Assembly (NCBI RefSeq): GCF_004027225.2
Contig: NC_044277.2
Coordinates: forward strand, 90,222,283 to 90,286,282
Direction of reading: 5' to 3'
Length of the DNA: 64,000 nt
Source: Strigops habroptila
Lineage: Eukaryota; Chordata; Aves; Psittaciformes; Psittacidae
In this document: positions 18,801-31,200 of the stretch, one piece after another
How positions within the stretch are numbered: the first letter of the stretch is position 1
How the letters are laid out: every line of letters begins with the position of its first letter
Position numbers and translations under genes: made by a program
The notes under the pieces: model-generated
Told to the model about the DNA's origin: nothing
Seen by the model: the letters and a program-made list of their open reading frames with translations, nothing else
Databases searched by the model: none

Positions 18801-20116
18801 TCAGTGAGCAGGGAGAAGGAAACAGGCCCAAAAGGGTGAGAAGTACTTAGAAAGGGTACAATAAGGATAAATGGTACTTAAGCCGTGAATGTTTCTTTTT
18901 GCAGGGATGCTCTTGGACCAACAGCTTCTTTCTAGCGCTACCTCAAAGTAACTTGCAGATATAACTCACAGGGAAGATTGATCAAATGGTGATGATCCCT
19001 ATCATTCTGCTGGAGATTATATATATTTGCCTTTTGTTTTGTCTCACTTCTAATAACATTTATTTAAGTTCAGTGACTCATGTCAATAGACATTGTTGTC
19101 TACATCGACAGGTATTTCTGAGTCATGAGTGTCATTAAAGGCATGTCACTGTATGGAAATTGTTCTAAATAAGTAAAATAAGCAAATAAAGCAGCACTTG
19201 AATTTACACGGCAAACATAGTGTAGCTGCCTTTGACAGCTCCCTGGAAGAGAAAACCGTGTGTACAGGTTGCTCAATACATTTGGCATGCATCAGAAAGG
19301 GGGGGGTCTTGTCTTCAATTTGTCCAGCTCTTACGTATCGAGTGCAGGAGTGGTTTTAGTCAGTCCCCCACACAGGTACCGTCTTAGGTGTCAGTGTTAC
19401 TGCTGATGAACATCTGTTACCAAAGGGCACAGTTTGTGTTCCTTTGTAAATCTTGAGCTTCCCATGATGTAAATACGACATATGCTTCCTTGCCCTCCCC
19501 TCAGTTGGAATTTAGCATGGTAATTGCTTCCTGGACAGAAAAGTGTTACAATTCCAGGCTAAAATGTTAGGTTTTTTTCTTGTATTTTGGTGATTAAATC
19601 GATACAGATTTTTTTGAATAGCATATTGTGGAAAGGGAGCCTTGTCCTAAAATTGGGCTGCAGGTGTCACCCACCAGCAGTTTGCATGAGGTGAGGTAGT
19701 TCTTTCAGGTGACTTCTACACCCATGTGTTCCATGTCCTGGTGGGGGTTATCTGCCACTGTGAGGCATCCCACTTCACACACAACTGTAGTTATGGCAGT
19801 AGGGTAGGAGAGGAAAAGACTGGAGTAGAAGAAATAGCTGGAAAGTAATTCCATGGTGTGGGAATTTTGGAAATGTTCATCTTTAGGTAACCGCGAGAGC
19901 AGGACTGAGAAATGGAGGAGGAGCAAGTTGTGTAGGAGAGCTGGGAAGATACTGATGAGGTTAAAAAACACAACAAAGCCAAGACTGGGCAGTACCAGCC
20001 CTGCAACAGCATTCCTTCTGAAAGCGGTTCCTTCACCACTGCTGCTGGTGGTTTGCATTTCTTCAGGCCTTTGGAATCACCTGTACTGGTTTGAGTTCCC
20101 CCAGTCCCCACACCCA
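15821..20116. other. Intergenic DNA between TRNAU1APL and NUP153
   Basis: A 4.3-kb stretch with no convincing exon. Open frames here are short and lack splice or family support. A mixed poly-T/G tract lies near 18595. Nothing conserved was recognised. Confidence 0.65.
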
Positions 20117-20285
20117 GTGTGAGACACTGGCACAGGTTGCCCAGAGAAGCTGTGGCTGCCCCATCCCTGGCAGTGTTCATGGACGAGGCTTTAAGCAACC
20201 TGATCTAGTGGGAAGTGTCCCTGCCCATGGCAGGGGGTGTTTAAGATGATCTTTAAGGTCCCTTCCAACCCAAACCATTCCGATA
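20117..20285 (+). repeat. CR1 LINE fragment B (3' end only)
   Basis: This is about 170 bp of the avian CR1 3' end in sense orientation: 'gcccagagaagctgtggctg' at about 20139, 'tgcccatggcagggggt' near 20222 and CCCTTCCAACCCAAACCATT at its end. It lies about 0.4 kb upstream of the NUP153 CpG island. Confidence 0.93.
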
Positions 20286-20699
20286 TGCTCACTCGTCAGG
20301 TGTGTGCTGTGACAAATGCTTTTATTTCTGGTTGAGGGGGAGCACACTACATCACAGCTCTGTCTTTAACTGGTAAGGACCTGTCTCACTCTATGCAAGT
20401 AATATTTGGTACATTCTGTGACTATTACTGACTCCTACTCAGGGAAGGTGGTTGTGGTTTTCTGCTCTGCTCCATCATTACCAGGATGGATCAATGCTCG
20501 TAAGATGCAGAGCTGTAAGATTTTCCTCAACTTTTAGCAGAATAAACCACACACCCACCCACCACTACTTTTACATATTGACAATTTGTAATAGAAACGA
20601 AGTCTTCCTCTTGTTTTGAGGAGAAAAAAGCTGCGTTGAAGCTGTTTATCCCCACTTGCTTCCAATCCGCCAAAAACGAGCGACGACTGACCTGCAGCT

Positions 20700-22230
20700 T
20701 CTCACTTGCATTGCTCACGCAACCCCGCCGAGGGAACACCGCTTGTCCCGCTGGCTCCCCATCTCCCCGCGCCGGCTCCAACCCTTCCCTGCCGCGTCCC
20801 CCGGGGCGGCCCGCGTTCCGCCGGCACGGACGGGGGGTGGGTACGTTGCGTCCCTGGAGCGGTATCACCGGCGGAGCGCTGCTGCCAAGGCTTACCCGGT
20901 GCGGCCTCACCCCGCCACACAGCCCCGCTCCGGGCTTCGCGCCCTGGTGGCGGGTTTCCTCCCCCCCCGCCGCGCTCTGCGGGCCCCGGCAGCCCAGCGG
21001 GGGCGCTGCCCGCCGGGGGCACGCTCACGCGGCGCGTTGTGGCGCGGCCCCTCCCGCTTCCCGCGGGCGGTGCCCGTGCGCGCGGGGGCTGCCGGTCGGT
21101 CCCGCTCTTGTGACGCAGCCCGCGCGGGGTGGTGACGCGAGGCGGCCCGGGCGGACGCTGTGTGGTTGGTTGGTTGGTCGGTCGGCCGGAGCGGGGGGGA
21201 GGGGTGCAGCGGCTCGGCCGCGAGCGGGCGGTGCGGGGCGGTGCGGTGCGGTGCGGCGTGGGGCCGGCCGGCGCCCGGGAGCGCGAGCGAGGGAGCGGGC
21301 GCAGGGCGTGCGCGGGAGCGCCAGGGGAACGTGAGAGGGAAGGCGCGCGCGCGCGCGCCGCCGGTGCGCGAGCGAGCCGGCGGCGGGGAGGAGAGGGGAG
21401 GGGCAGGCCGCGGAGCCCCCCAGCGCCAGGCCGCGCGGCGCGTGGCGGCCAGGCCGGGCCGGGCCGGGCCGAGGCGGTGGCAGCGCGGAGCGGCGAGCGC
21501 GGCCGGGCCGCAGCGGAGGAGCGCGGCCGCACGAGGCGGCCGGCGGGGGCGGGGGCCGGGCCCGGCGCGCGCGCGCGGCGGGGCCGGGGCAGCGGTGGGG
21601 GGGGAAGGGGGCAGTAGAGGGGCCGGATCCCATCATGGCCTCGGACGGCGGCGGCGGAGGGGTCGGCGGCGGCAAGATTCGGACCCGGCGGTACCACCTG
21701 GGCGCCGCGAAGCCTCCTTATGCGAGGAGTAAGCAGGTGAGGCGCGGCGGCGGGAGGCTGCGGGTCACCCCCGGCGGGAGGAAGGCCCCTTCCCCTGAGT
21801 CCCCTCAGCGGCGGGAGCAGGCCCGGCGCGGCGGAGCCTCCCCTTCCTTCCCCCTTCCTCCCTCCCCGTCCCCACACGTGCGCGGGTTTGGGCCGGGGTT
21901 TCCCGGTGGAGCGGCCCGGGGGGTGGAGAAGGGTTTCCCGCCGGGGCCGCGGGGATTCTGGGATTTCCGGGCGCTCGCCCCGCTCCCGCTCCGCCGGCAG
22001 CCCCGGCCCGCGGGGGGATCCTCGCCTCCCCTTTGTCTCCCGCCGGGCCGGGGGAGATGCCCCCGCTCGGCAGGGAGCGAAGGCGGTAGGCGACGGCTGG
22101 GAACTCCTTCTTCCGCGCTGCGCCCCGCCGCTGCGCTGGGCCGGCCGCCCCTCGGCGGGGTGGTCGCGGGGTTTTGTGTCTGGGCTGTCCGGTTCCTTAA
22201 CGACCCCGGGGCGAACACCCGGAAGAATAA
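20700..22230 (+). promoter_or_regulatory. NUP153: CpG island and promoter region of NUP153
   Basis: This is the densest CpG region of the window and surrounds NUP153 exon 1 (ATG at 21635). It holds tandem short repeats (TGGT/CGGT units at about 21166-21186, GTGCG units at about 21231-21258, GGGCC units at about 21463-21481), two alternating GC tracts at 21343-21358 and 21565-21577, and a G-quadruplex motif at 21580-21611. TGACGC motifs occur near 21110 and 21133. Transcription probably starts within the last few hundred bases before the ATG, but no TATA box is evident and the site was not fixed. Very long open frames on both strands here, one over 500 codons on the minus strand, are artefacts of GC content. 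Confidence 0.8.
21635..21736 (+). CDS. NUP153: NUP153 exon 1 (start codon)
   Basis: Exon 1 encodes 34 residues: a glycine-rich start (MASDGGGGG), the conserved KIRTRR, then a bird-specific stretch ending SKQ before the GTGAGG donor. The start matches the family N terminus. The purine and C-rich context CATCATGG is adequate, with G at +4. The intron that follows, 21737-36279, is 14.5 kb. Confidence 0.93.
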
Positions 22231-25200
22231 ACTGTGCCTGCTGTCTGTATGCACCCGTCTCAGAGTGAGTTGTTACCACCACCACCCCCCCCCCGTCAAA
22301 CTAATGCTGGGTTATTAGGCGTAGTTACTCTTCAGATTTAAGCGCATCGCTTCTAAGATTTGCCTTTCTTGATAAAGTTCAAATCTCAAATGAGTTTGAG
22401 TCGGGCATCCTCGGCTGTTTTTTTGTGGGATGCTGCATGCAGAACCCTCGGGTCTGCATCTGGTAGTTTCTTCAGCCTCTTGCCTGTGTCTGAATATGCT
22501 GATGCAGTGCAAGTGAGATGTAATTCATAAGGCATTTGTTCTCCTTTGTATTGTAGGACAGAGTAGACAGATAACAAAAACTAGTGTAAATTGCTGCACA
22601 AAAAAGAATCCCATGCCATTTAGAGTGGCTGGAGGGGGGAGGAAGCAGAGACCTTCCCAGCTGCCATTAGCCAAGAAATTGCAAGATGCCCAGAGACAGT
22701 GATCTGGAAATGACTTCCACGTCTACTTATGAACCTGAGGTTGACTGTTCAGCCAAAACCTTTACGTTATTACATTGGTAGCATAAGCTGGAGGGTTGAG
22801 TATTGTATGCAAAATTGAGGGAGTGTTATGCACGAGTCGTTGCTTGATTAGTTTCTGTTATTTGGGAAGTGCTACACTTAGTCTTTTATATAGTGGTGTA
22901 CAGCAGTGTTGTCCTTGTAAAGCTAGCACGGTGACTCTTCATACAAAGGATCGCTGCACTTATAGAGCAGATGTCAACAGCTCTTATGTGAATGCTGGAA
23001 TAACATTGAAATTGCTGTATCTCGCTTGTGTTGATCCTGTGTAGGTAGCTGATAAACCTTACGCTTGAATTTGAAATGATCAGTGTAGATGGTTTTCTGA
23101 CTCTTCCATTGTCTGTTACCTCGGCGCGTTTTCCAGTAGGTTTTTTTAAACAATGTGCCAAAGCAGACACGTGTTTGGGGAGATCTGTGGGATTCTGCCC
23201 AGAGAATGGATGCTGCAAATCAAATACATAGCTCAAATTAACAGTAATATGTTGGGAGGGGAGAGGGGAGCAATTGTAATGATTAAATAAATAGGCAAAC
23301 TGATAGATGTCAGACAGGCCCACTTGTTCTAATGGATAGCTTTTTAACCCTTTGCAGCTCACTAACCTGCATTACAGTAAAAGATGAGCTCTGGGTAGAT
23401 AGATAACTTAAATTGGAATTAATTGACAAGTGTTCTATTTTCAGTATAATGCCCACTCTGCAGAAGTATTCTGTGGTTTAGTGTTGATTGTCTCTCTGTA
23501 ATGAGTCTGGGAAGACAAGATAATGCTTAATGCAGTCCTGACATATGAGGTTATACCTCTGATTCTGATCCTCCTAACTATTATCAATAAGTAGATTCAT
23601 AGAAATACTTTAATAGGACTATTATAGGTGCGTGTGGTCAAAACTGCAGTCCTGAAAACCCTCGGTCTCTTCTCACTGAGCTCCGAAGGTGCCGGAGCAC
23701 TGTACTCAGTATAGGTAATAGCCTTAAAGTTGTTAGGACATCTGATTTTTTTTTTCCACTTTTATGAAAGGTGATGAGCATGATGCCTGGCTCATGACTG
23801 TCTGCTTTCTGGATGTTGTTATTTTGCTATAGTCTCCTGGGGAGTTCAGTCAGGTGAGAATTCTCCGATCGTGCCCGACGTGTGCTGCAGAGTTAGTCTG
23901 CTATAAAGTACAGTGACAGCTTTAGAAGACAGTTGGAAGAGGAGGTGTTGCTGCTGCTGCTTTTTAATGACTATTAGCTGAAGCATTTGTTCAGAATGTG
24001 GTAGACCCTGCTTCAGATGCCTTTTTTGCCTGGAGGGATCAACCTACATTTTCCACTTTCCGGGCAAATATCCCAGTTGCCAAGCTGTGTGTTGTCTTCA
24101 GTTCTCCTGGCTGAAGCTGTGTTACTATCCAGAAAAAGAAAGCATGATTCACTGAGCCAGAAAGAGGATGTCTAAGAAGATGTTGCTCTCCAAGGCTGGG
24201 GACATGCAGGCTCTGATCCTTGATTTCAGAAGATGTTTTACGTTAGATTTTCCTTGGAGCAAACATGCAAAGCCTAATATTTTCTGCCCTTTTCTCCCCA
24301 AGTGCCTGATCATTAAACTTCAGAGCCATGCATCATTATGTTTGTGTGTGTGGTTTTTTTAAATCTAGAGCCTTTTTAAAAACCAGCCTTAAATAGGAGA
24401 GGTAAACAGACGCTGCCTGGAAGAGAAGACTCTGACTTGCAGCTTGCGTATTCTGGAAGGTGGTGATACGGCTACAGAGTTCCCCAGTCGTGATGGAACT
24501 AAGCCATGGCATTTTCACTTCTGAGCTACCCTCCTGCATTACAAAACGCGCACTGTCAGCAGCAATGTTATTAAACCACCACGCAGAAAGTAGCAGCACT
24601 GCTAAGTAAAGATGGTATAGACTCACCCACTGTGAAGGTTTGTGGGGTGGGAATCACATCTCAGAAAGAGCTCTGTTGTAGCTCTGTGTTGGGCATTCTG
24701 GGGGTAGAACTGAGGAGTCCCTCCGCATTGACTGTACTTTCCTAGTTGCTAAGTGTTGACAGCTCCACGCTGAATGTGTTGAGTTTAGATTACACTGCGC
24801 TTAGCGTGCTACCTATTTACTCAGCCATCTCATGCTGCAATATCCAACCTCTCTCTGTACTGTGTAAGGAGCTTAGGCAGTTGGGTTAAAATTACGGCTT
24901 CTCTGAGGGCTAAACGTATGCAAGCAAGGAGCTGTTGTGTCTCGCATCTGAGTTTCATCTTCCGGATGTGGCCCTGGGGCTTCTAAATGCTGGTTTGTCC
25001 TCGTCATGTAGGTAGGCTGATGATGGGGATTACTGGTATGAATGTGTTATTGGGATGAGTATTTACCTTGCTGACTTATTAAACAGCTTCTAGTTTAGTG
25101 TGTGTGTATTCCAGTTGTTAATTTTATGTTTAATTTTGTGCTTTTTTGTGTATGCACTGGTTTAGCCTGGAATAGTGCCATTCTCATTCAGGTAATATGG

Positions 25201-28200
25201 ATTTCACAGTTTCTAAATGTGACTTATATGAGAGGAGCTTAAAACCACTTGTTTTGGTTATTTTTAATTAAGCATTTGAATGAAAATGTCCAGGAACTTT
25301 GACTCACCTGGACTTTTAAGCTCATACAAGCAGATTTGAGTGTGAGAAAAAACAATAACCTGAAAAGTAAGCTTCAGGCTGGAGCTGTTTGATATTAGAA
25401 ATAATATTTTTAGGTTGAAACTTCTGCTGTGGAGCGATAAGTTTTTGTTGGTGGTTTTTTTTTTTCCTTATATGTGTGCTTGCCTGTGCATATTTATAAT
25501 GTAGATGTGCTACAGGATACACAAGAAAACAATCTAAAGATGTTTTCCTTGATGAAACCAGCCTGAGTTTCTGCATGTTTGTAGTTGGTCTTGCGGTGAT
25601 GTAGTCAGGATATTACCTGAAAGAGGGGACCAGGCAGCCCCTGCAAGGCATATTCGCTAGTCCTGGTCATGAAAGTCCTGTCTGGATTGGTGAGTTTCAC
25701 AAAGTCACTTGAGAAATCATGGGAGATTCTTCCCAGATGAAATAGCTACAGGATCTGGAGTTCAGACTATGCAGCAATGTCTTAATTGTTACATTATCAC
25801 CTGCTGCTGTCTTGAAGGTAGGCCAGTTGTAAGCTGTTGTTTGGAGTATGCATGGCATTTTCTTGTTGGGCGGTGACTGCAGGCAATGGGCAGAAGGAAT
25901 CTTATAAACCACCAGGTTTATTTTAGGAGGAAATTATGAAACTCATATGCTAAAGAGTTCCTAGAGTACCACGTTGAGTAATGTAAACTAGGTAAGGTTT
26001 CATAAACCTGAAGCAGGAAAATAGTAATTTAAATAACCTTTTGTAAGAATGTCCATAGGGACCAACATGAGTATAATTGTATTGGTTTAACTCTTTATCA
26101 GTAGGATTGTACCTAGAAGCTTGCTTAGGTGGTTGTATTTATAATTGTATGCATCTCTGCTTGTTTTGGTTTAGTCGTAGGCTAGCACATTAATCTAAAA
26201 TGAATAGATTTGAAGGAATGTTTAATATTAATTTAAAGATTTGTTTTAAATGAATGAGCTAGTAGTTAATGTCAGAGGTTTTGTCTCTTTCCCAGCAATA
26301 TCAGATTGTAGTAGTGAACCAGATGTTTAAATGCGGTACTTGGCTTTCTACTGCTACCGGAAACAGAAATGTATTCTGGCTGGGAAGAACTTTTTAAGCT
26401 GAGATATTGACAATTTTCTCTCATTTAGGCTAACAGTACTGCCAGCGGTACAACGAATTTGGAACGATGATTGCTGTAGCATTTTATTAATGTTTTGGGT
26501 TTTGTCTATCAAAGTGTTGTCATGACAGCCTTGGAGGCTGTGAAGTGTTGAAGAAAAACAGTATTAGTGAGCGGTACTTTAGGAGAGGAAAAAAGCAGAT
26601 GAAATAGACTGTGTTAGCTGGGACACTGCAAATTGCCTTTGGTTCCTGGCAGCACATCACTTCCTCTGAGTTATTTATTCCTCCAGTCAGTAATTAGAAC
26701 CGGTTCTTGCTCCCCTGCCGTGGAGGAACTGAGCTGCTGCTGATTCGAAGGACTGTGAGAGGACAGAGTTCAAAACGTCTTTGCGTGCCTAAAAAAGTTT
26801 GAGCAGAGCTATTTCAGAGGGGTGCACATGTGGGCTACCGTACCCTTGTGTAACAAATTCATACTGCAGTGGGATGACTGGCTCAGTGGACTTCGGGCAA
26901 GCAGTGGATGTGGTTTACCTGCACTTTTAACAAGGCCCTCAGCATGGTCTCCCATGTTATCCCGGTAGTCCTGCTGGTGAAATGCAGACTTGTCAGGTGG
27001 ACTGTAAAGTGCTTGGGAAATTAGTGGGACCATTGGCCTCAAAGGGTTGTCAAATCAGCAGCAGAAACTTCTTGTGGCAGCTGATTGCTAGTAGAGGTTC
27101 TCGCAGATTGATATTGATGTCTTTATTAACAACACGGAATGAAGGAATGGCATGTGTCCTCAGCAGGCTCCCAGATGATACCAAACCTAGGGGAACATAA
27201 ACTGTATCATGTGATGAAGGATGGGACTGCCTCTGTGGGATCTTGATATAAATGAGCTGCCGGAAACCTCATGAGACACAATAAAGGCAAATGCTAAGTC
27301 CTCCATCTGGGACAAAACAACTCCACCTTCTTGCTGGACAGCAAATTGAACCTGAGTTAGCAGTATGCCATTGAGATGAAGAAGGCCAACTGCATTCTGG
27401 GTGATATTAGTAAGAATGTGGGAAGGATGTTGAGGGAGGTGGGTTTTCTGCTCTATTCAGCACTTTTAGGGCTGCATTTGGACTATTGTGTCCCATTTTG
27501 GCCTTTCCAGTACAAAAAGAAGATGTTTACATACTGGAGTGAGTCTTGTTGAGGGCTACCAAAAGAATCAGGTTGCCAAGAGAGCTGGGTGTATTGAGCT
27601 TAAGAACAAATAATAAACAAGAGTATAAAGAAGGTACAGCAAGGGTATTCTAGAAGGTTCACTGCAATAGGAAAAGAGACAATGGACTCCAGTTGCGAAA
27701 ATGAAAATTCTGATTAAATATTGGGAAAAATCTTTTAACTGCGAGGACAGCCAACATGTTGGAAGAACTGCCTAGAGAGGTCTCCAGCCCTGGAGCTGAT
27801 CAAAACCCAGGTGGGCACAGTGACCTGTTCTTGGCCCTTCTCTGAGCGGGAGTTGGTGTAGGTGACCTGGGGTGTCATACAGCTTCTGTGTCTGTGTGGT
27901 TCTGTGAGTGCTGCTGTTGGACCACAGAACACCCACAGACATGTTGTTTCAGTGTAAATGTCAATGTTACTCTAGGTTGGTAATCCTTTTGTTGGTCCAT
28001 CCTCTAATTCTGTCTGGTTTTGAGGGAAGAGATAATGCCTCCGTCTCGCCTTTGGATTTTATCTAGAGTAAATTGCAGGGTTGCCCTAAAGAAGAGAATA
28101 GCTAAAAGGCTTTTCTCTCTCTCTTTTTTTTTTTTTTTTTTTTTTTTAAAGTGTCTTCTGTTGTTTTAGTGGTTGGTCATTTTCTGCTATTGAATTGCAA

Positions 28201-31200
28201 AAACTCTTTGAGCTTTTTGCATTTTAAAGTTCTGTGTAGTCAATCCAGTATTTATTGTGTAGCTATTGTGCATCTAAAATAGGTTGAATAGTGATATTTA
28301 TACAGTCATGAGAGAAGGAGATGTTCCTCAGTATATGTTTCTTTGTATGTACTACTAGAACAACATAATGAAAACTCCTCTGTGCTTTTTGTAACAGTAC
28401 AAGTCCTCAATGATGAGGAATTGAGTGTCCACAATATTTTTCTGATGAAAAATTCTAGCCATTAGGCAGATTTTTTTAATTACTTGTTAGGGTATTAGAT
28501 TACTTGTCTATGCATTTTTGTGAACAGCTGCCCTAAATATATTTCTTGTTTGCCTTTATACAGATCTCTTGTGGCAGGTATCTCCCCTCTTGGCACTACA
28601 TTCCATATTTTATTTTATCACAGAATCACAGAATGGTTTGGGTTGGAAGGGACCTTAAAGCTCACCCAGTTCCAACCCGCTGCCACGGGCAGGGACGCCT
28701 TCCACTAGACCAGGTTGCTCCAGCCTGGCCTTGGACACTGCCAGGGATGGGGCAGCCACAGCTTCTCCGGGCACCCTGTGCCTCACCACCCTCACAATGA
28801 AGAGCTTTTCCCTAATATCTAATCTACACCTCCCCTCTTTCAGCTTAAAGCCATTCCCCCTTGTCCTGTCACTACATGTCCTTTTAAAAAGTCTGCCTCC
28901 AGATTTCTTGTAGGCCCCCGTTAGGTACTGGAAGGCTGCTATAAGGTCTCCCCAGAGCTTTTTCTTCTCCAGGCTGAACAAGCCCAACTCTCTCAGCCTG
29001 TCTTCATAAGAAACATGCTCCAGCCCTCGGATCACCGTTGTGGCCTCCTCTGGACTCACTCCCAACTAATTAAAATTTTATTTTTTTTATTTATAGTGCT
29101 GCTTTTAAAGTCTTTACTTGCCTTGTCCTTATGCCTAAATGCTACAGGTCTTATCTGCCTGTTACAAATGTCTAATTGAAAGTACAATTTAAATGCACCT
29201 TTTAAGCCAAAGAGATGGTAATTTCGCTAACAGTTGAGCCCCTTGAAGGTCGTGTTATTCACGCTATATGTCGCCACCTCTGGTGGGAGATTGTTATACC
29301 AGCAGCTTTGTTGGTGGAAGGGACCGGGTAAGTACTCTCTAAAGCCTTTAAGCCAAATCAGTTGGACCATCTTAAAACTGAGTGAAGGCAAGCATGAACT
29401 AGCTTATTTGACTTTGCCTGAAGCATAAGTAGTTTTGCAACTTGCTGATACAGTGTTTGTCACTGTGGTATCCTAGATTACTGTACAAAAATATTTATTA
29501 CTTAAAAGATCTTAACTGTAAGATTTGGTTTTCTTTGTTTTTGTTGGACAGTTTACAAATACATTCCCCTTCATTTGACAAGAAAAGACCTTTTTCCCCC
29601 CTTTGTCTAGGAAATGCAGCAGCACTAAAGCTTTCATATTAGGGCAACAGTACTAATATTTCTGAGGGGGTGAAGTTTCCTTTGAGTTTCTATAACTTAT
29701 CTCATAATTGTGTGTTGCATTTAATTACAGTGTTTTTGTGATTGTTTGGCTTGGTCGTGACCACCATGTTTTTTGAAGTAAGCCTAAGTTCATCTTTACG
29801 TTCACCTTTGCCAGGAAAAACATATACAAACACACTGACAGCAGCATGCACTCAAGTCTGACAGAGTTTTAGCACACACACTAGCTTTGCCTGTAGAAAA
29901 TTTTCTTTCTCCTTGCTGAGTTCTCCTTGTTGTTCATTATTATCTCCGTAGCTCTGCTATGGAAAGAGTTGGGCCAGAGTGTCCTGGAGAACTGACTTTG
30001 CTTTTAGTTGTGATTGTACTTTGAATCAAACTCTTTGTTTGAAGCGTCTCCTGGCTCCTTCCCCTGCTAGACCTCAAGGTCTGGTGACCTCCAAGACTAC
30101 AGTAAATCAAGGAAAAGGTTAAACAGTTCAGCTGGTCTTATCTTTGAGACTGAATTACAGGTCTAGTGTATAAACATCTCATTTGCTGTAAATGCAGGAA
30201 AGAGGAAGAGTTTGCCATTTCTATTATCAGTTATGTTTGGTGAAATTGAAATACTGTAATGAATCAGGTCTTACTGTATAGAGAATACCTACAAGATAGA
30301 AACTTTAATGCCTGAATTGTGTATTTGAGTCCTAAATTTAAAATGTATGTTAGCATATGATGCTAAATCTGATAACTTGTACTAATGGCCTAATAAAGAC
30401 CATTTGGTGCTATGGGAAATAGATTTCTTGATCATTCTGATTCTGAAAACTTCAAACTTTTTGTCTGTGTGGTTGTGTCAGAGTTTGTTATCCCGATGCT
30501 GTGGGTTTTTTTTAGCTATTGTTGTACTTGTTAAATAAAAATAATCAGTTTAGACTGTAGGGTTCCCTTATAGGAAAAGAAAAATAGTCTAAGCAGCATT
30601 TAAAATAATGTAATTCTGTGTACTGTTTATGAAACCTGACTGCAGCCACACTGCGTGTGACAGTCTTTCAATAAATAGATAGTAATTCTACTTACAGTAC
30701 CTTCCTAGATTGAGAAAGAAGCCCTTTAAAATTGCTTGTGAAGTTGTAAGTGAAAATAGTTCTCTTTAATCTTAAATTTTTTTTGTTTTGATGCTGACTC
30801 AAAGTGTAGCACTGAACATATGCTCAGTAATTTACAGTGCCCATTGCTCATTGGTGCTGAGGATGAACTAGAACCTAATGTAGTGCTTTCTACAAGGAAG
30901 GAAGAAAAGTGCCTTGTACTTTGTGTGCTCTTTGTAATGTCACAGTGTAATGTCACTGTGTCAACTAAAGGTGTGGACAAAACCTGAGATAAAACCATTC
31001 AGCGAAACAAGGATTTAACCTAGTGGGTTAGCACTGATTTATCTATCAGGGCATACACTGGCATTTTGCACTCAGATGGAAGTGATAATGATGGGTACAG
31101 ATGGTGAAAGCAGTGCCAAAATGTAAAACAGCACCTGAAGTTCCCTGCACTGTTTATTCTAAAGCTAACTAGACAAAGGAAAATAGGGCTCACTTCAAGC

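Noticed and set aside
20702..22285. A 527-codon open frame on the minus strand opposite NUP153 exon 1
   Set aside because: It lies wholly in a GC-rich CpG island where stop codons are rare, consists of Arg/Pro/Gly/Ala low complexity, and overlaps a well-supported plus-strand first exon. Similar frames exist in other phases.
22886..23362. A 158-codon minus-strand open frame in NUP153 intron 1
   Set aside because: No recognisable domain, no splice context, no CpG or promoter signal; a single chance frame of this size is expected in 14.5 kb.
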